A stretch of 64,000 bases of DNA, from positions 1,893,001 through 1,957,000 of the forward strand of contig NZ_CP102409.1 in the NCBI RefSeq assembly GCF_024628725.1. Reading direction: 5' to 3'. The position numbers and the translations under genes are program-made. Below, piece after piece: positions 53,187 through 62,111 of the stretch. This stretch comes from Ruegeria sp. YS9. Lineage in GTDB: Bacteria; Pseudomonadota; Alphaproteobacteria; Rhodobacterales; Rhodobacteraceae. The notes beneath the pieces are model-generated. The model searched no databases, had not been told where the DNA came from, and saw only the letters and a program-made list of their open reading frames with translations. Position 1 is the first letter of the stretch, and the number at the start of each line of letters is the position of its first letter.

Positions 53187-54007
53187 AAACCCACCGCCTT
53201 GCGCAGCATATTGAGCGCCACCAGCGTAAGGAACACGGCGAACACGCGCTTCAAGGGTTTCGGATCCATCGCATGGGCCAGCTTCACCCCCCAGGGCGCG
53301 GTGATCATCGTCATTGCCACGACGATACCGAAGGCCACCAGATTGACCGCCCCAATGGTCAGCGGAGGCCGGTGTTCCGGTGCGATATCCAGAAACAAAA
53401 AACCGATGACCGAGGGGACGGCGATGATCACACCAAACCCGGCGGCGGTTGCAACGGCGCGGTGGATCGGCGTGTTGTACAGGCTCATCAGCGGCACACC
53501 AAAACTGCCGCCGCCTATTCCCATCAGAACCGAAAGAAACCCGACCGCAGGAGACAGGATGGCCCGCTTCAACCCACCGGGCATGACATCACCCAGCCGC
53601 CATTCCGAACGACCCAGCCCCAGATAGGCCCCGATCACCATTCCCAATATGCCAAACAGTGCCTGCAAGGCCTCGGTGCGCAGGGCCGAGGCAACCAGAA
53701 CCCCGATGATCGCACCGACGACGATCCCCGGGCCCCAACCGCGCAGGATATCCCAATCCACCGCACCCTTCTTGTTGTGCGCAAGAACGGATCGGACCGA
53801 CGTCACGATGATCGTTGCCAGCGACGTGGCCAGACACAGTTGCATCAACTGCGGACCGCCGTAGCCAAGAGTTTGAAACGCATAGAAAAAGGCGGGCACC
53901 AAGACGATTCCACCGCCGACCCCCAGCAATCCGGCAAGTACGCCGGCCAGCGCTCCGATCACAAGCAAAAGGCCCAGCATCTGGGCCAGCAACATCGTCT
54001 CGGGCAT
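53183..54007 (-). CDS. TauE/SafE family permease (second copy)
   Basis: This 274-residue membrane protein has about eight spans and the internal repeat motifs GLLGVGGGIVLVPAFF and MGIGGGSFGVPLMSLYN. Family members export sulfite, sulfoacetate or other organic anions. It overlaps the oxygenase gene, so the pair may process and export one compound. dusA lies 15 bases upstream on the same strand. Confidence 0.9.
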   Translation of the reverse strand: MPETMLLAQMLGLLLVIGALAGVLAGLLGVGGGIVLVPAFFYAFQTLGYGGPQLMQLCLATSLATIIVTSVRSVLAHNKKGAVDWDILRGWGPGIVVGAIIGVLVASALRTEALQALFGILGMVIGAYLGLGRSEWRLGDVMPGGLKRAILSPAVGFLSVLMGIGGGSFGVPLMSLYNTPIHRAVATAAGFGVIIAVPSVIGFLFLDIAPEHRPPLTIGAVNLVAFGIVVAMTMITAPWGVKLAHAMDPKPLKRVFAVFLTLVALNMLRKAVGL

Positions 54008-54022
54008 CGTTCCCCCTGCCGC

Positions 54023-55018
54023 TTAAACTTCTGCCATAGGCGCCACTTGATCCAGCGCCCGCAGCATCACCTCGGGTCCGGCCCCATCCTGCACGGCCCC
54101 TTCCGACAAGGCGCGCCGCCATGCGCGGGCTCCGGGACGACCCGCGAAAAGGCCCAACATATGACGCGTGATCTGGTGCAAACGACCGCCATTGGCAAGG
54201 TGCCTTTCTACATAAGGCACCATGTGTTGAACGATCTCGAACGGATCACGCGTTTTTCCGGTACCAAAGATGCGTCGGCCAGCATCCGACAGGACATCGC
54301 CCGGCTGATGGTATGCGGCCCGACCGATCATCACGCCATCAAGACCGGCTTCCAGATGAGAGGCTGCCTCGTCCAGCGTGTTGATGCCGCCATTGATCGA
54401 TATGTGAAGATCCGAAAACTCATCCTTCATCCGATGCACAAGGTCATAGTCCAAAGGCGGAATATCCCGGTTTTCCTTGGGGCTCAGCCCCTGCAACCAC
54501 GCCTTGCGGGCATGGATCGTCACCCTTTGGCACCCTGCCGCGCTGATGTGCCCAAGAAATGCGGGCAATACTTCTTGGGGCTCTTGGTCATCGACCCCGA
54601 TGCGGCATTTAACGGTGACGTCCACGTTCACCGCTTCGCGCATGGCAGTCACGCAGTCGGCAACGCGGGCCGGGTCTTTCATCAAAACCGCGCCGAAAGT
54701 GCCGGATTGAACACGATCCGACGGGCAGCCGCAGTTCAGATTGATCTCATCATACCCGGCCTCAGCCCCCAAACGCGCGGCCTGTGCCAGTTCTTCCGGG
54801 TCAGAGCCGCCGAGTTGCAAAGCAACCGGGTGTTCTTCAGGAGAATGGTCCAACAGATGCACCGCCCCGCCCCGCACCAGCGCCGGCGCTGTCACCATCT
54901 CGGTATACAGCAACGTTTCCGCGCTGAGCAGCCGATGAAAATAGCGACAGTGGCGATCTGTCCAATCCATCATGGGTGCCACGCTTAAACGCGCAGCCTG
55001 TGTTGCCTTGCCTGTCAC
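54023..55018 (-). CDS. dusA: tRNA-dihydrouridine synthase DusA
   Basis: This 331-residue FMN enzyme reduces uridine at tRNA positions 20/20a. The DusA motifs are LSVAPMMDWTDRHCRYF, the catalytic Cys98 in LNCGCPSDRVQ, and ARKAWLQGLSPKENR. Translation starts at GTG, with a clear GGAGG 7 bases upstream. Confidence 0.95.
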   Translation of the reverse strand: MTGKATQAARLSVAPMMDWTDRHCRYFHRLLSAETLLYTEMVTAPALVRGGAVHLLDHSPEEHPVALQLGGSDPEELAQAARLGAEAGYDEINLNCGCPSDRVQSGTFGAVLMKDPARVADCVTAMREAVNVDVTVKCRIGVDDQEPQEVLPAFLGHISAAGCQRVTIHARKAWLQGLSPKENRDIPPLDYDLVHRMKDEFSDLHISINGGINTLDEAASHLEAGLDGVMIGRAAYHQPGDVLSDAGRRIFGTGKTRDPFEIVQHMVPYVERHLANGGRLHQITRHMLGLFAGRPGARAWRRALSEGAVQDGAGPEVMLRALDQVAPMAEV

Positions 55019-55120
55019 AGCAACGCCTCCGTCCTGCTATGTTTCGAAATCCGATGGCCTGTCAGTGGTCTTGCCCACCCGAATCAAGTCAAAAAGCCCT
55101 AACACATTCCTCTGACGGCG

Positions 55121-55141
55121 TCCCGACGGCGACCGTCGGGA
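55121..55141. terminator. Hairpin downstream of tetR
   Basis: A perfect 9-bp stem (TCCCGACGG / CCGTCGGGA) with a 3-base loop lies 15 bases beyond the tetR stop on its strand. No T-run follows, so it is a possible factor-dependent terminator. Confidence 0.45.
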
Positions 55142-55156
55142 TTCAGCTGTTTCCGA

Positions 55157-55759
55157 TCAGACAGCATATCGGCTCATCACCATCTGGACACTGCTTTCGA
55201 TCGTTTCCGTCATCTCGGCTTCGCCAAGCGCCCCACCCGTAAACAGCAGCGGCCAGAAGGCGCGCGCCTTGATCAGGCCAATGAATTCGCGCCCGGCCCG
55301 TTCCGGGTCATCGATCCGAAGCTGCCCATCCTCTGCCGCATCCTTGAGCATGGCAATGAACGTCGCCGTCTTGTCCAGCTTGCCCTGAGCTTCCGCCGCA
55401 AGCGTCGGGTTGCGCAAGGTTTCGCTGATCACCATCCGGGCCATCGCAATAACATCGGGCCGCATCAGAATGCGCCCTTCGGCCCAGGCCAGTTCGGTCA
55501 GTTGCGTACGAATATCGCGACCTTTTTCATACCGGATTTCCAGCACTTCAGCAAAGCGACTGGACAATTCGACCACGATGGAGCGGAACAGGTTCTCTTT
55601 ACTTTCAAAGTACTTGTACAACGTACGCTTGGACACTTCGGCCCGTGCTGAAATGCGGTCCATACTGGCCGCCGCAAAGCCCTTTTCCTGGAACTCGGCC
55701 ACTGCAGCTTCGATGATCTGTGCGCGCTTGGACGCATTATGTGCGCTGCATTCGTTCAT
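55157..55759 (-). CDS. TetR/AcrR family repressor
   Basis: This 200-residue regulator has the N-terminal helix-turn-helix (about 10-55) with RAQIIEAAVAEFQEKGFAAASMDRISARAEVSKRTLYKYFESKENLF, the TetR signature. The C-terminal ligand domain is unclassified. It is divergent from the molybdenum hydroxylase operon, whose shared region carries two GTAAAC-N6-GTTTAC sites. ATG 55759 is used; a TTG at 55795 is less likely. Confidence 0.92.
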   Translation of the reverse strand: MNECSAHNASKRAQIIEAAVAEFQEKGFAAASMDRISARAEVSKRTLYKYFESKENLFRSIVVELSSRFAEVLEIRYEKGRDIRTQLTELAWAEGRILMRPDVIAMARMVISETLRNPTLAAEAQGKLDKTATFIAMLKDAAEDGQLRIDDPERAGREFIGLIKARAFWPLLFTGGALGEAEMTETIESSVQMVMSRYAV

Positions 55760-55802
55760 GTCAGAGCTATAGACCTGTTGACGCGCCTTGGTCAAACACT
55801 AG

Positions 55803-55820
55803 GTAAACGCAGAAGTTTAC
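55803..55820. promoter_or_regulatory. Operator 1, GTAAAC-N6-GTTTAC
   Basis: An inverted repeat with 6-base perfect arms and a 6-base spacer (GCAGAA). It lies 44 bases upstream of tetR. An identical arrangement recurs 41 bases away, nearer the hydroxylase operon, as expected for a divergent TetR-controlled region. Confidence 0.75.
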
Positions 55821-55843
55821 AGAGGCAAAATTATATGCCATGA

Positions 55844-55861
55844 GTAAACCCGCGAGTTTAC
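55844..55861. promoter_or_regulatory. Operator 2, GTAAAC-N6-GTTTAC
   Basis: The second copy of the same inverted repeat with spacer CCGCGA, 39 bases before the hydroxylase small-subunit start. It is the probable site through which the TetR neighbour represses this operon. Confidence 0.75.
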
Positions 55862-55900
55862 CAATTGCGGAAACCAGCACCAACAGGAGACCCCCTCATC

Positions 55901-56365
55901 ATGGCTCTTACACTGAACCTGAACGGCACGACCCACGAGGTTGATGCCGAACCCGGAACGCCTCTTCTCTGGGTGATCCGAGACGAACTGAAACTGACCG
56001 GCACGAAATTCGGCTGTGGCGTTGCATCCTGCGGGGCCTGCACCGTGCATCTGAACGGTGAACCCGTCCGTTCGTGCCAGACTTTCATTGAAGACGTCGA
56101 CGGCGCCGAAGTCACGACCATCGAAGCTGTCGGTGACGACAGGATCGGCGCTGCCATACAACAGGCCTGGGTCGAGCTGGATGTCGTCCAGTGCGGCTAC
56201 TGCCAGTCGGGTCAGGTGATGTCGGCTGTCGGGCTGCTGTCCGAGAACCCGAAACCGTCGGCTCAGGAGATTGACGAGTACATGTCCGGCAATGCCTGCC
56301 GCTGCGCCACCTATCAACGCATCCGCGCCGGTATCCAGCGCGCGTCTGAAATTCTGGAGGCCTGA
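55901..56365 (+). CDS. (2Fe-2S) subunit of a molybdenum hydroxylase (IorA-like)
   Basis: This 154-residue electron-transfer subunit has two 2Fe-2S motifs: a plant-ferredoxin set (Cys39, 44, 47, 59 in FGCGVASCGAC and RSC) and a second set (Cys98, 101, 133, 135 in CGYCQSGQ and CRCATYQRI). It is closest in layout to isoquinoline 1-oxidoreductase alpha and CoxS-type subunits. AGGAG precedes the ATG. The large subunit follows after 3 bases. Confidence 0.93.
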   Translation: MALTLNLNGTTHEVDAEPGTPLLWVIRDELKLTGTKFGCGVASCGACTVHLNGEPVRSCQTFIEDVDGAEVTTIEAVGDDRIGAAIQQAWVELDVVQCGYCQSGQVMSAVGLLSENPKPSAQEIDEYMSGNACRCATYQRIRAGIQRASEILEA

Positions 56366-56368
56366 TCC

Positions 56369-58555
56369 ATGACCATCAACACCTCTCGCCGTGGGTTTCT
56401 GAAAAGTGCCGCCGCTGCCGGTGCCGTCCTGCTGGTCGGCACCCGTCCGGACGGAGCACTGGCCGCGGCCTCGTCCGAGACCGCGCAGTTCAATCCATTT
56501 GTAAAGATCGATGCCGATGGCACCGTGACCGCCATCGTCAAACACTTTGAAAAAGGTCAGGGCCCAGCGACCGGCCTGCCGACGCTGATTGCCGAAGAAA
56601 TCGGCCTGACCATGGACCAGATCGAATACGAGTTCGCCCCCTCGGATCCGAACGTTTACAACAACCTGCTGTTTGGTCCATTCCAGGGCACCGGCGGTTC
56701 GACCGCGATGGCGAATTCGTGGCTGCAATACCGTCAGGCCGGTGCTGCTGCGCGCGAGATGCTGATCAACGCCGCCGCGCAAAGCTGGGGCGTGGATGCA
56801 TCCGCCATCACCATCGAAGACGGCATCGTCAAGGCAGGCGGCAAGTCGGCTCCGATCGCTGAGTTCGTGTCCGCTGCGTCGCAACTGGACGCTCCGGCAG
56901 AGCCGCGCCTGAAGGACCCGTCGGATTTCCGCCTGATCGGAAATGAGACGGTGCGCCGCAAGGATTCGGCAATCAAGGGCAACGGCCAGGCGATGTTTGC
57001 CATGGACGTTCACCTGCCCAACCAGATGGTCGCCATGATCAAACGCCCCGAAGCGAAGGGCGGCATCGCCCTGGGTTTTGATGACAGCGCATCGAAAGAG
57101 GTCAAAGGCTATATCAGCGCCGCGGTTCTGCCCAATCAGGCCGGTGTCGCGGTTTATGCCGAAAACACCTGGGCCGCGATTCAAGCACGCGATGCGCTTG
57201 AGGTCGAGTGGGACATGTCCGGCGCGGAAACCCGCAACTCGGACCAGATCAAGGCCGAGATCATGGCCGCGCTGGAGGCGGAGCCCACGTATAACGTGAA
57301 CAAGGCGGATTTTGCAGCTGTGGCAGCCGCCATCGACGGCGCGGACAAGGTCGTTGAAAAAACGTTCTACTTCCCACTGCTGGCCCATGCCCCGATGGAG
57401 CCGCTGAACTGCACGATCGAGCAAACAGCCGATGGGGACATCGTTCTGCATGACGGGGCGCAAATGCCGACGGGGCCACATATGGCCTACCAGCAGATCT
57501 TTGGCCTGCCCGCCGAGAAGATTCACATCAAAACCATGCTGGCTGGCGGGTCGTTCGGGCGCCGCGCCACCCCGGATGCGGATTACCAGGTCGAGGCCGC
57601 CCTGGCCTTTGTCGTCACTGACCGCTCGCGCCCGGTGAAACTGGTCTGGACGCGCGAAGACGATATCCGCAGCGGGTATTACCGCCCCGCCTTTGGCCAC
57701 AAGGTCCGGGTCGGGCTGGATGCCGATGGCAAAATCGTCGGATGGCAGCATCAGGTAGCTGGCCAATCAATCATGAAAGGCACGGCCTTCGAGGCCTTCG
57801 CAGTGCATGACGGGGTCGACCACAGCTCGGTCGAAGGTATCGCGGACAGCCCCTACCAGATTCCGGGAATGGCGCTGGGTTTAACAGATACGCCCAAGGC
57901 AACCTCGGTACTATGGTGGCGCTCGGTGGGGCACACCCACACGGCCTATACGATGGAAACCATGATGGATCTGGTGGCCCAATCGGCAGGGCGCGATCCG
58001 GTGGAATTCCGTCTGGCCCATCTGTCCGACAGCAGCAACGCGGACCAGCAGCGAAAAGCCGCTGTTTTGAAGCTGGCGGCCGAAAAGGCAAACTGGGGCA
58101 ATGCGCCAGAAGGTCGGTCGCAGGGGATTGCCGTTCACAAGTCCTTTGGGTCTTACGCAGCTGAAGTGGTCGAAATCTCGGGCGATCCGGAAAGTGGCAT
58201 CAAGATTGAAAAGGTCACCTGTGCCGTGGATTGCGGCATTGCCGTGAACCCGGATGTTGTGCGCGCGCAGATGGAAGGCGGCATCGGCTATGGCATTGGC
58301 CACGTGATGCGTGACCAGATCACTCTGACCAGCGGTGCTGTGGATCAATACAACTTCCCGGACTACGAACCGCTGCGTATCGGGGATATTGCCGCAATTG
58401 ACGTACATATCGTGCCATCAGCCGAAGCGCCAACCGGTGTCGGAGAACCCGGCACGCCACCGTCAGCGCCTGCATTGGCCAATGCGATCAATGCCCTGTC
58501 AGGTGTGCATGTGGCGCAATTGCCCATGGAAGCGCATGGTGTCAGCTTCGCTTAA
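56369..58555 (+). CDS. Molybdopterin-binding subunit of a molybdenum hydroxylase (IorB-like)
   Basis: This 728-residue large subunit carries a twin-arginine signal (SRRGFLKSAAAAGA), so it is exported folded to the periplasm with its partner. Molybdopterin-domain landmarks are TMLAGGSFGRRATPDADYQVE and the catalytic glutamate in GVGEPGTPPSAPAL. The substrate (aldehyde or N-heterocycle) cannot be told from sequence. No XdhC-type maturation gene or FAD subunit is adjacent. Confidence 0.92.
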   Translation: MTINTSRRGFLKSAAAAGAVLLVGTRPDGALAAASSETAQFNPFVKIDADGTVTAIVKHFEKGQGPATGLPTLIAEEIGLTMDQIEYEFAPSDPNVYNNLLFGPFQGTGGSTAMANSWLQYRQAGAAAREMLINAAAQSWGVDASAITIEDGIVKAGGKSAPIAEFVSAASQLDAPAEPRLKDPSDFRLIGNETVRRKDSAIKGNGQAMFAMDVHLPNQMVAMIKRPEAKGGIALGFDDSASKEVKGYISAAVLPNQAGVAVYAENTWAAIQARDALEVEWDMSGAETRNSDQIKAEIMAALEAEPTYNVNKADFAAVAAAIDGADKVVEKTFYFPLLAHAPMEPLNCTIEQTADGDIVLHDGAQMPTGPHMAYQQIFGLPAEKIHIKTMLAGGSFGRRATPDADYQVEAALAFVVTDRSRPVKLVWTREDDIRSGYYRPAFGHKVRVGLDADGKIVGWQHQVAGQSIMKGTAFEAFAVHDGVDHSSVEGIADSPYQIPGMALGLTDTPKATSVLWWRSVGHTHTAYTMETMMDLVAQSAGRDPVEFRLAHLSDSSNADQQRKAAVLKLAAEKANWGNAPEGRSQGIAVHKSFGSYAAEVVEISGDPESGIKIEKVTCAVDCGIAVNPDVVRAQMEGGIGYGIGHVMRDQITLTSGAVDQYNFPDYEPLRIGDIAAIDVHIVPSAEAPTGVGEPGTPPSAPALANAINALSGVHVAQLPMEAHGVSFA

Positions 58556-58564
58556 AAGCACCTC

Positions 58565-58590
58565 TCCGCGCCGGTCAGAACCGGCGCGGA
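58565..58590. terminator. Strong hairpin after the hydroxylase operon
   Basis: A perfect 11-bp stem (TCCGCGCCGGT / ACCGGCGCGGA) with loop CAGA begins 9 bases after the stop of the large subunit. No T-run follows, so Rho may assist, or it may block exonucleases. Confidence 0.6.
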
Positions 58591-58610
58591 CGTTCCACGA
58601 CCCCCAAGCA

Positions 58611-58633
58611 AAATTTGATCAAATTTGATGACA
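58611..58633. promoter_or_regulatory. Amine-cluster operator A
   Basis: The 16-bp perfect palindrome AAATTTGATCAAATTT (58611-58626) is followed by GATGACA. A near-identical run (AATTTGATCAAATTTG, then one variable base, then TGACA) recurs before the amidotransferase gene at 60042. It lies 52 bases before the first synthetase gene. Confidence 0.75.
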
Positions 58634-58685
58634 AAGCAGATCCATTGAAGTAAATCACTGGGGAGTTTCACCGACGGAGCCCCCA

Positions 58686-60005
58686 ATGGACCTGAGCGCC
58701 CTGCACAATTTCCGCGTTGCCGCATGTGATCTGAATGGTCAGATGCGCGGCAAACGCGTGCCCCCCGTCTATGCGGACAAACTGGAGAAGGGGGCTGTAC
58801 GAATGCCATTCTCGGCACTGAACGTTGATCTGTGGGGCGCAGATATCGACGGTAGCCCGCTGGTCTTTGAAACCGGCGACGCGGATGGGGTGCTGCGCCC
58901 GACCGAACGCGGCCCGGTACCCGTGCCCTGGCTGGATACGGAAACGGCGCTGGTGCCAATGAGCTTGTATGATGATGACGGAGTACCGTTCCCGGGCGAC
59001 CCGCGGCATGCTCTGTCCGCCATACTCGACCGCTATGCGCAACGCGGCTGGTCCGTTGTTGCCGCGACGGAGTTGGAGTTCACACTGGTTGATGCGTCTG
59101 GCGCGCAACCACAACCGCCAGTGAATCCGATCACCGGGCGGCGCCTAGCGGATGAAGCCGTTCTGTCGGTTGCTGAAATGGACGCGTTCGAAGCGTTCTT
59201 CACCGACCTGTACGACGGCTGCGCCGCAATGGGCATCCCCGCGCAGACGGCCATCTCGGAAAGCGGTATCGGCCAGTTCGAGATCAACCTGAACCATCAG
59301 GATGCCATGCGCTGTGCCGATGATACGTGGCTTTTCAAGGCATTGACGCGTGGATTGGCGCGCAGGCACGGATTTGCGGCCACCTTCATGTCCAAGCCTT
59401 ACGCCGATGACGCGGGCAACGGAATGCATGTGCATTTCTCGGTGTTGGACCAGACCGGGCGCAATGTGTTCGACAACAACGGGCCGGAAGGCACCGAGGT
59501 TTTGCGATCTGCCGTAGCTGGCTGTGTCGCGGCCATGCCGGGCAGTACGCTGATATTTGCCCCCCACGGCAACTCCTACACACGGCTCATACCGGGTGCA
59601 CATGCGCCCACGGGCGCCTGCTGGGCCTATGAAAACCGAACCGCAGCCATTCGCATCCCGGGCGGAGCCCCGGCCGCACGGCGCATCGAACACCGCGTCG
59701 CCGGCGGAGACATAAACCCGTATCTGATGCTGACGGCGGTTCTGGGCGCGGCACTTGTCGGCATCGAGGACGGCTTGACACCACCTGCCCCGATCTCGGG
59801 GAACGCCTATGACATCGCGGACCTGCCTCAGCTGATGCCGGATTGGTCGAGTGCGATTGACAGGTTTGCCACGGATCCCTTGGTGGCGCGGCTGTTCCCC
59901 GCTGACCTGATCCGCTATCTGACCATGACCAAGCGGCAAGAGATCACCCGATTTGAGAGCATCCCGCCCGAGGATCACTGGCTGAGCTATCTCGAGACGG
60001 TTTGA
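58686..60005 (+). CDS. Glutamine synthetase family protein (first copy)
   Basis: This 439-residue enzyme of the GS-III/PuuA-like class has metal and glutamate residues in ATELEFTLV, SGIGQFEINL and GNGMHVHFSV, and the nucleotide region NSYTRLIPG...YENRTAAIRIPG. It begins close to the substrate loop (ACDLNGQMRGKR), shorter than typical GS. It likely makes a gamma-glutamyl amide of an amine, the first step of gamma-glutamylation catabolism. The amine is unknown. Confidence 0.9.
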   Translation: MDLSALHNFRVAACDLNGQMRGKRVPPVYADKLEKGAVRMPFSALNVDLWGADIDGSPLVFETGDADGVLRPTERGPVPVPWLDTETALVPMSLYDDDGVPFPGDPRHALSAILDRYAQRGWSVVAATELEFTLVDASGAQPQPPVNPITGRRLADEAVLSVAEMDAFEAFFTDLYDGCAAMGIPAQTAISESGIGQFEINLNHQDAMRCADDTWLFKALTRGLARRHGFAATFMSKPYADDAGNGMHVHFSVLDQTGRNVFDNNGPEGTEVLRSAVAGCVAAMPGSTLIFAPHGNSYTRLIPGAHAPTGACWAYENRTAAIRIPGGAPAARRIEHRVAGGDINPYLMLTAVLGAALVGIEDGLTPPAPISGNAYDIADLPQLMPDWSSAIDRFATDPLVARLFPADLIRYLTMTKRQEITRFESIPPEDHWLSYLETV

Positions 60006-60041
60006 CCCCCCTTGCCGCATCAACCAGTCTCGGCTAGGATT

Positions 60042-60063
60042 AATTTGATCAAATTTGGTGACA
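60042..60063. promoter_or_regulatory. Amine-cluster operator B overlapping the ribosome site
   Basis: AATTTGATCAAATTTG followed by G and TGACA repeats operator A's core with one base difference. It ends one base before the amidotransferase ATG, and its GGTGA also looks like the binding site for ribosomes, so a bound repressor could block both transcription and translation start. Confidence 0.75.
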
Positions 60064-60064
60064 C

Positions 60065-60745
60065 ATGAAAATCGGTATTCTACAAACCGGCCACACCCCC
60101 GAAGTGCTACAGGAAGAATTCGGGGATTATGACGAACTTTTCCCCACGTTGCTGCGCGACAACGGGTTCGAGTTCGTGACCTTTGCCGTCGTCGACGGCA
60201 ATTTCCCCGAAAGTGCGGATGATGCGGATGGGTGGGTCATTACCGGATCGCGTCACGGGGTTTACGAAGACCTTCCCTGGATCGCCCCGCTGGAAGCTTT
60301 GGTGCGCGAGATCTGGGAAAGCGGAAAACCACTGATCGGCGTTTGCTTTGGCCATCAGATCATTGCTCAGGCCCTGGGTGGCAAGGTCGAGAAGTTCGCT
60401 GGAGGTTGGGCCGTAGGTCGTACTGAATACGAGTATGACGGCAACAAATTATGGCTGAATGCCTGGCATCAGGATCAGGTTGTTGAATTGCCGAAAGAAG
60501 CGCGGGTTCTGGGCCGGAATGCCTTCTGCGAAAACGCGATGCTGGCTTATGGGGACACAATCTGGACGGTTCAGGCCCACCCGGAATTCACCAACGGCTT
60601 CGTGGCAGGCCTGATGCGGACACGGGGCAAGGGCGTCGTCCCGGAGGATCTGATGCGCGAAGCCGCAAATCGCGAAACCGCGCCGGACGACAACGCCAAA
60701 ATCGCGCGCCACATGGCCGAGTTTCTAAAGAAAGAGAGAGCCTGA
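60065..60745 (+). CDS. Class I glutamine amidotransferase (gamma-glutamyl hydrolase-like)
   Basis: This 226-residue enzyme has the triad Cys in GVCFGHQ (about residue 99) and His-Pro-Glu in AHPEF. By context it probably hydrolyses a gamma-glutamyl amide to free the catabolic product, as PuuD does for gamma-Glu-GABA, though its sequence is nearer the GMP-synthase-type amidotransferases. The stop overlaps the next start by one base (TGATG). Confidence 0.88.
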   Translation: MKIGILQTGHTPEVLQEEFGDYDELFPTLLRDNGFEFVTFAVVDGNFPESADDADGWVITGSRHGVYEDLPWIAPLEALVREIWESGKPLIGVCFGHQIIAQALGGKVEKFAGGWAVGRTEYEYDGNKLWLNAWHQDQVVELPKEARVLGRNAFCENAMLAYGDTIWTVQAHPEFTNGFVAGLMRTRGKGVVPEDLMREAANRETAPDDNAKIARHMAEFLKKERA

Positions 60746-62103
60746 TGGCTGATTGGACCGATAAACTGCCGGAAGCCGCAAAGGCGTATTTCCACGGGCA
60801 ACGACTGGACGAAGTTGAATGCATCATTTCGGACCTGCCGGGCATTGCGCGCGGCAAGGCGGTGCCTGCATCAAAATTCGCAAAGCAATCCTATTTCCAC
60901 CTGCCCGACAGCATCTTCTACCAGACCATCACGGGGGGCTGGGGCGAAGCCGCCGGCGATGACGGGTTCATCGAAAAGGACATGATCCTGAAGCCCGACT
61001 TCTCGACCACCTCCGCTGCACCGTGGACGGGGGATTGGACATTGCAGGTGATCCACGATGCGTACGACCGGGATGACAATCCGATCCCCTACAGCCCGCG
61101 CAACGTGCTCAAGCGTGTTGTGCAGCTTTATCATGACAAGGGGTGGAAGCCGGTTGTTGCACCAGAGATGGAATTCTTTCTGGTTGCCCCCAACGTGGAT
61201 CCGGCGCAGGGCATCAAACCCATGATGGGGCGTTCCGGTCGCCCGGCCGCGGCGCGGCAGGCTTATTCCATGACGGCCGTGGACGAGTTTGGCCCGGTGA
61301 TCGACGACATCTATGATTTCGCCGAGCATCAGGGGTTCGAGATCGACGGCATCACGCAGGAAGGCGGCGCAGGGCAGTTGGAAATCAACCTGCGTCACGG
61401 CAATCCGGTCAAACTGGCCGATGAAGTCTTCTATTTCAAACGCCTGATCCGCGAGGCCGCGTTGCGCCACAATTGCTTTGCAACCTTCATGGCCAAACCG
61501 ATCGAGGAAGAGCCGGGCTCGGCCATGCATATCCATCACTCGATTATCGATATGGAAACCGGTCAGAACATCTTCTCTGGTCCTCAAGGGGGGGAGACGG
61601 ACGCGTTTTACCACTTCATCGCCGGTTTGCAGAACCACCTACCCGCCGGTCTGGCCGTCATGGCGCCCTATGTGAATTCCTACCGGCGCTATGTGAAAGA
61701 TCACGCGGCACCGATCAATCTGGAATGGGCCCGTGACAATCGCACCACCGGTATTCGCGTGCCCCTGTCCGGCCCGGAATCGCGACGCGTCGAGAATCGC
61801 ATCGCCGGGATGGACTGCAACCCGTATCTGGGCATCGCGCTGTCGCTGGCCTGCGGTTATCTGGGGTTAGTTCAGCAAGAGCGCCCACGTCGTCAGTTCT
61901 ATGGCGACGCTTATGAAGGCGAGGGCGATATCCCGCAGGTCATGGGCGAAGCACTGGACCTGTTCGACGAAGCCACCGCCCTGCACGAGGTTCTGGGCCC
62001 CGAATTCGCCCGCGTTTACGGCATCGTCAAACGGGCCGAGTACGAGGAGTTCCTACAGGTCATCTCTCCGTGGGAACGTGAACATCTGCTGATCAACGTC
62101 TGA
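60745..62103 (+). CDS. Glutamine synthetase family protein (second copy)
   Basis: This 452-residue enzyme is closer to PuuA (gamma-glutamylputrescine synthetase), with the opening ECIISDLPGIARGKAVPASKF, metal ligands APEMEFFLV, GGAGQLEINLRHG and SAMHIHHSI, and nucleotide motifs NSYRRYVKD and ARDNRTTGIRVPLS. It shares the operon with the amidotransferase and the oxidase. It may handle a different amine from the first copy, or the two may act as paired subunits. Confidence 0.9.
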   Translation: MADWTDKLPEAAKAYFHGQRLDEVECIISDLPGIARGKAVPASKFAKQSYFHLPDSIFYQTITGGWGEAAGDDGFIEKDMILKPDFSTTSAAPWTGDWTLQVIHDAYDRDDNPIPYSPRNVLKRVVQLYHDKGWKPVVAPEMEFFLVAPNVDPAQGIKPMMGRSGRPAAARQAYSMTAVDEFGPVIDDIYDFAEHQGFEIDGITQEGGAGQLEINLRHGNPVKLADEVFYFKRLIREAALRHNCFATFMAKPIEEEPGSAMHIHHSIIDMETGQNIFSGPQGGETDAFYHFIAGLQNHLPAGLAVMAPYVNSYRRYVKDHAAPINLEWARDNRTTGIRVPLSGPESRRVENRIAGMDCNPYLGIALSLACGYLGLVQQERPRRQFYGDAYEGEGDIPQVMGEALDLFDEATALHEVLGPEFARVYGIVKRAEYEEFLQVISPWEREHLLINV

Positions 62104-62111
62104 GACCTTCC

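Noticed and set aside
53273..54988. A 571-codon plus-strand frame
   Set aside because: It is antisense to the TauE-like gene and dusA; its composition (His/Arg/Gln-rich) is typical of shadow frames.
55817..57766. A 649-codon open frame on the minus strand
   Set aside because: It lies entirely antisense to the 2Fe-2S and molybdopterin subunits and reads as low-information sequence; long antisense frames are common in GC-rich genes. The sense frames have cofactor motifs.
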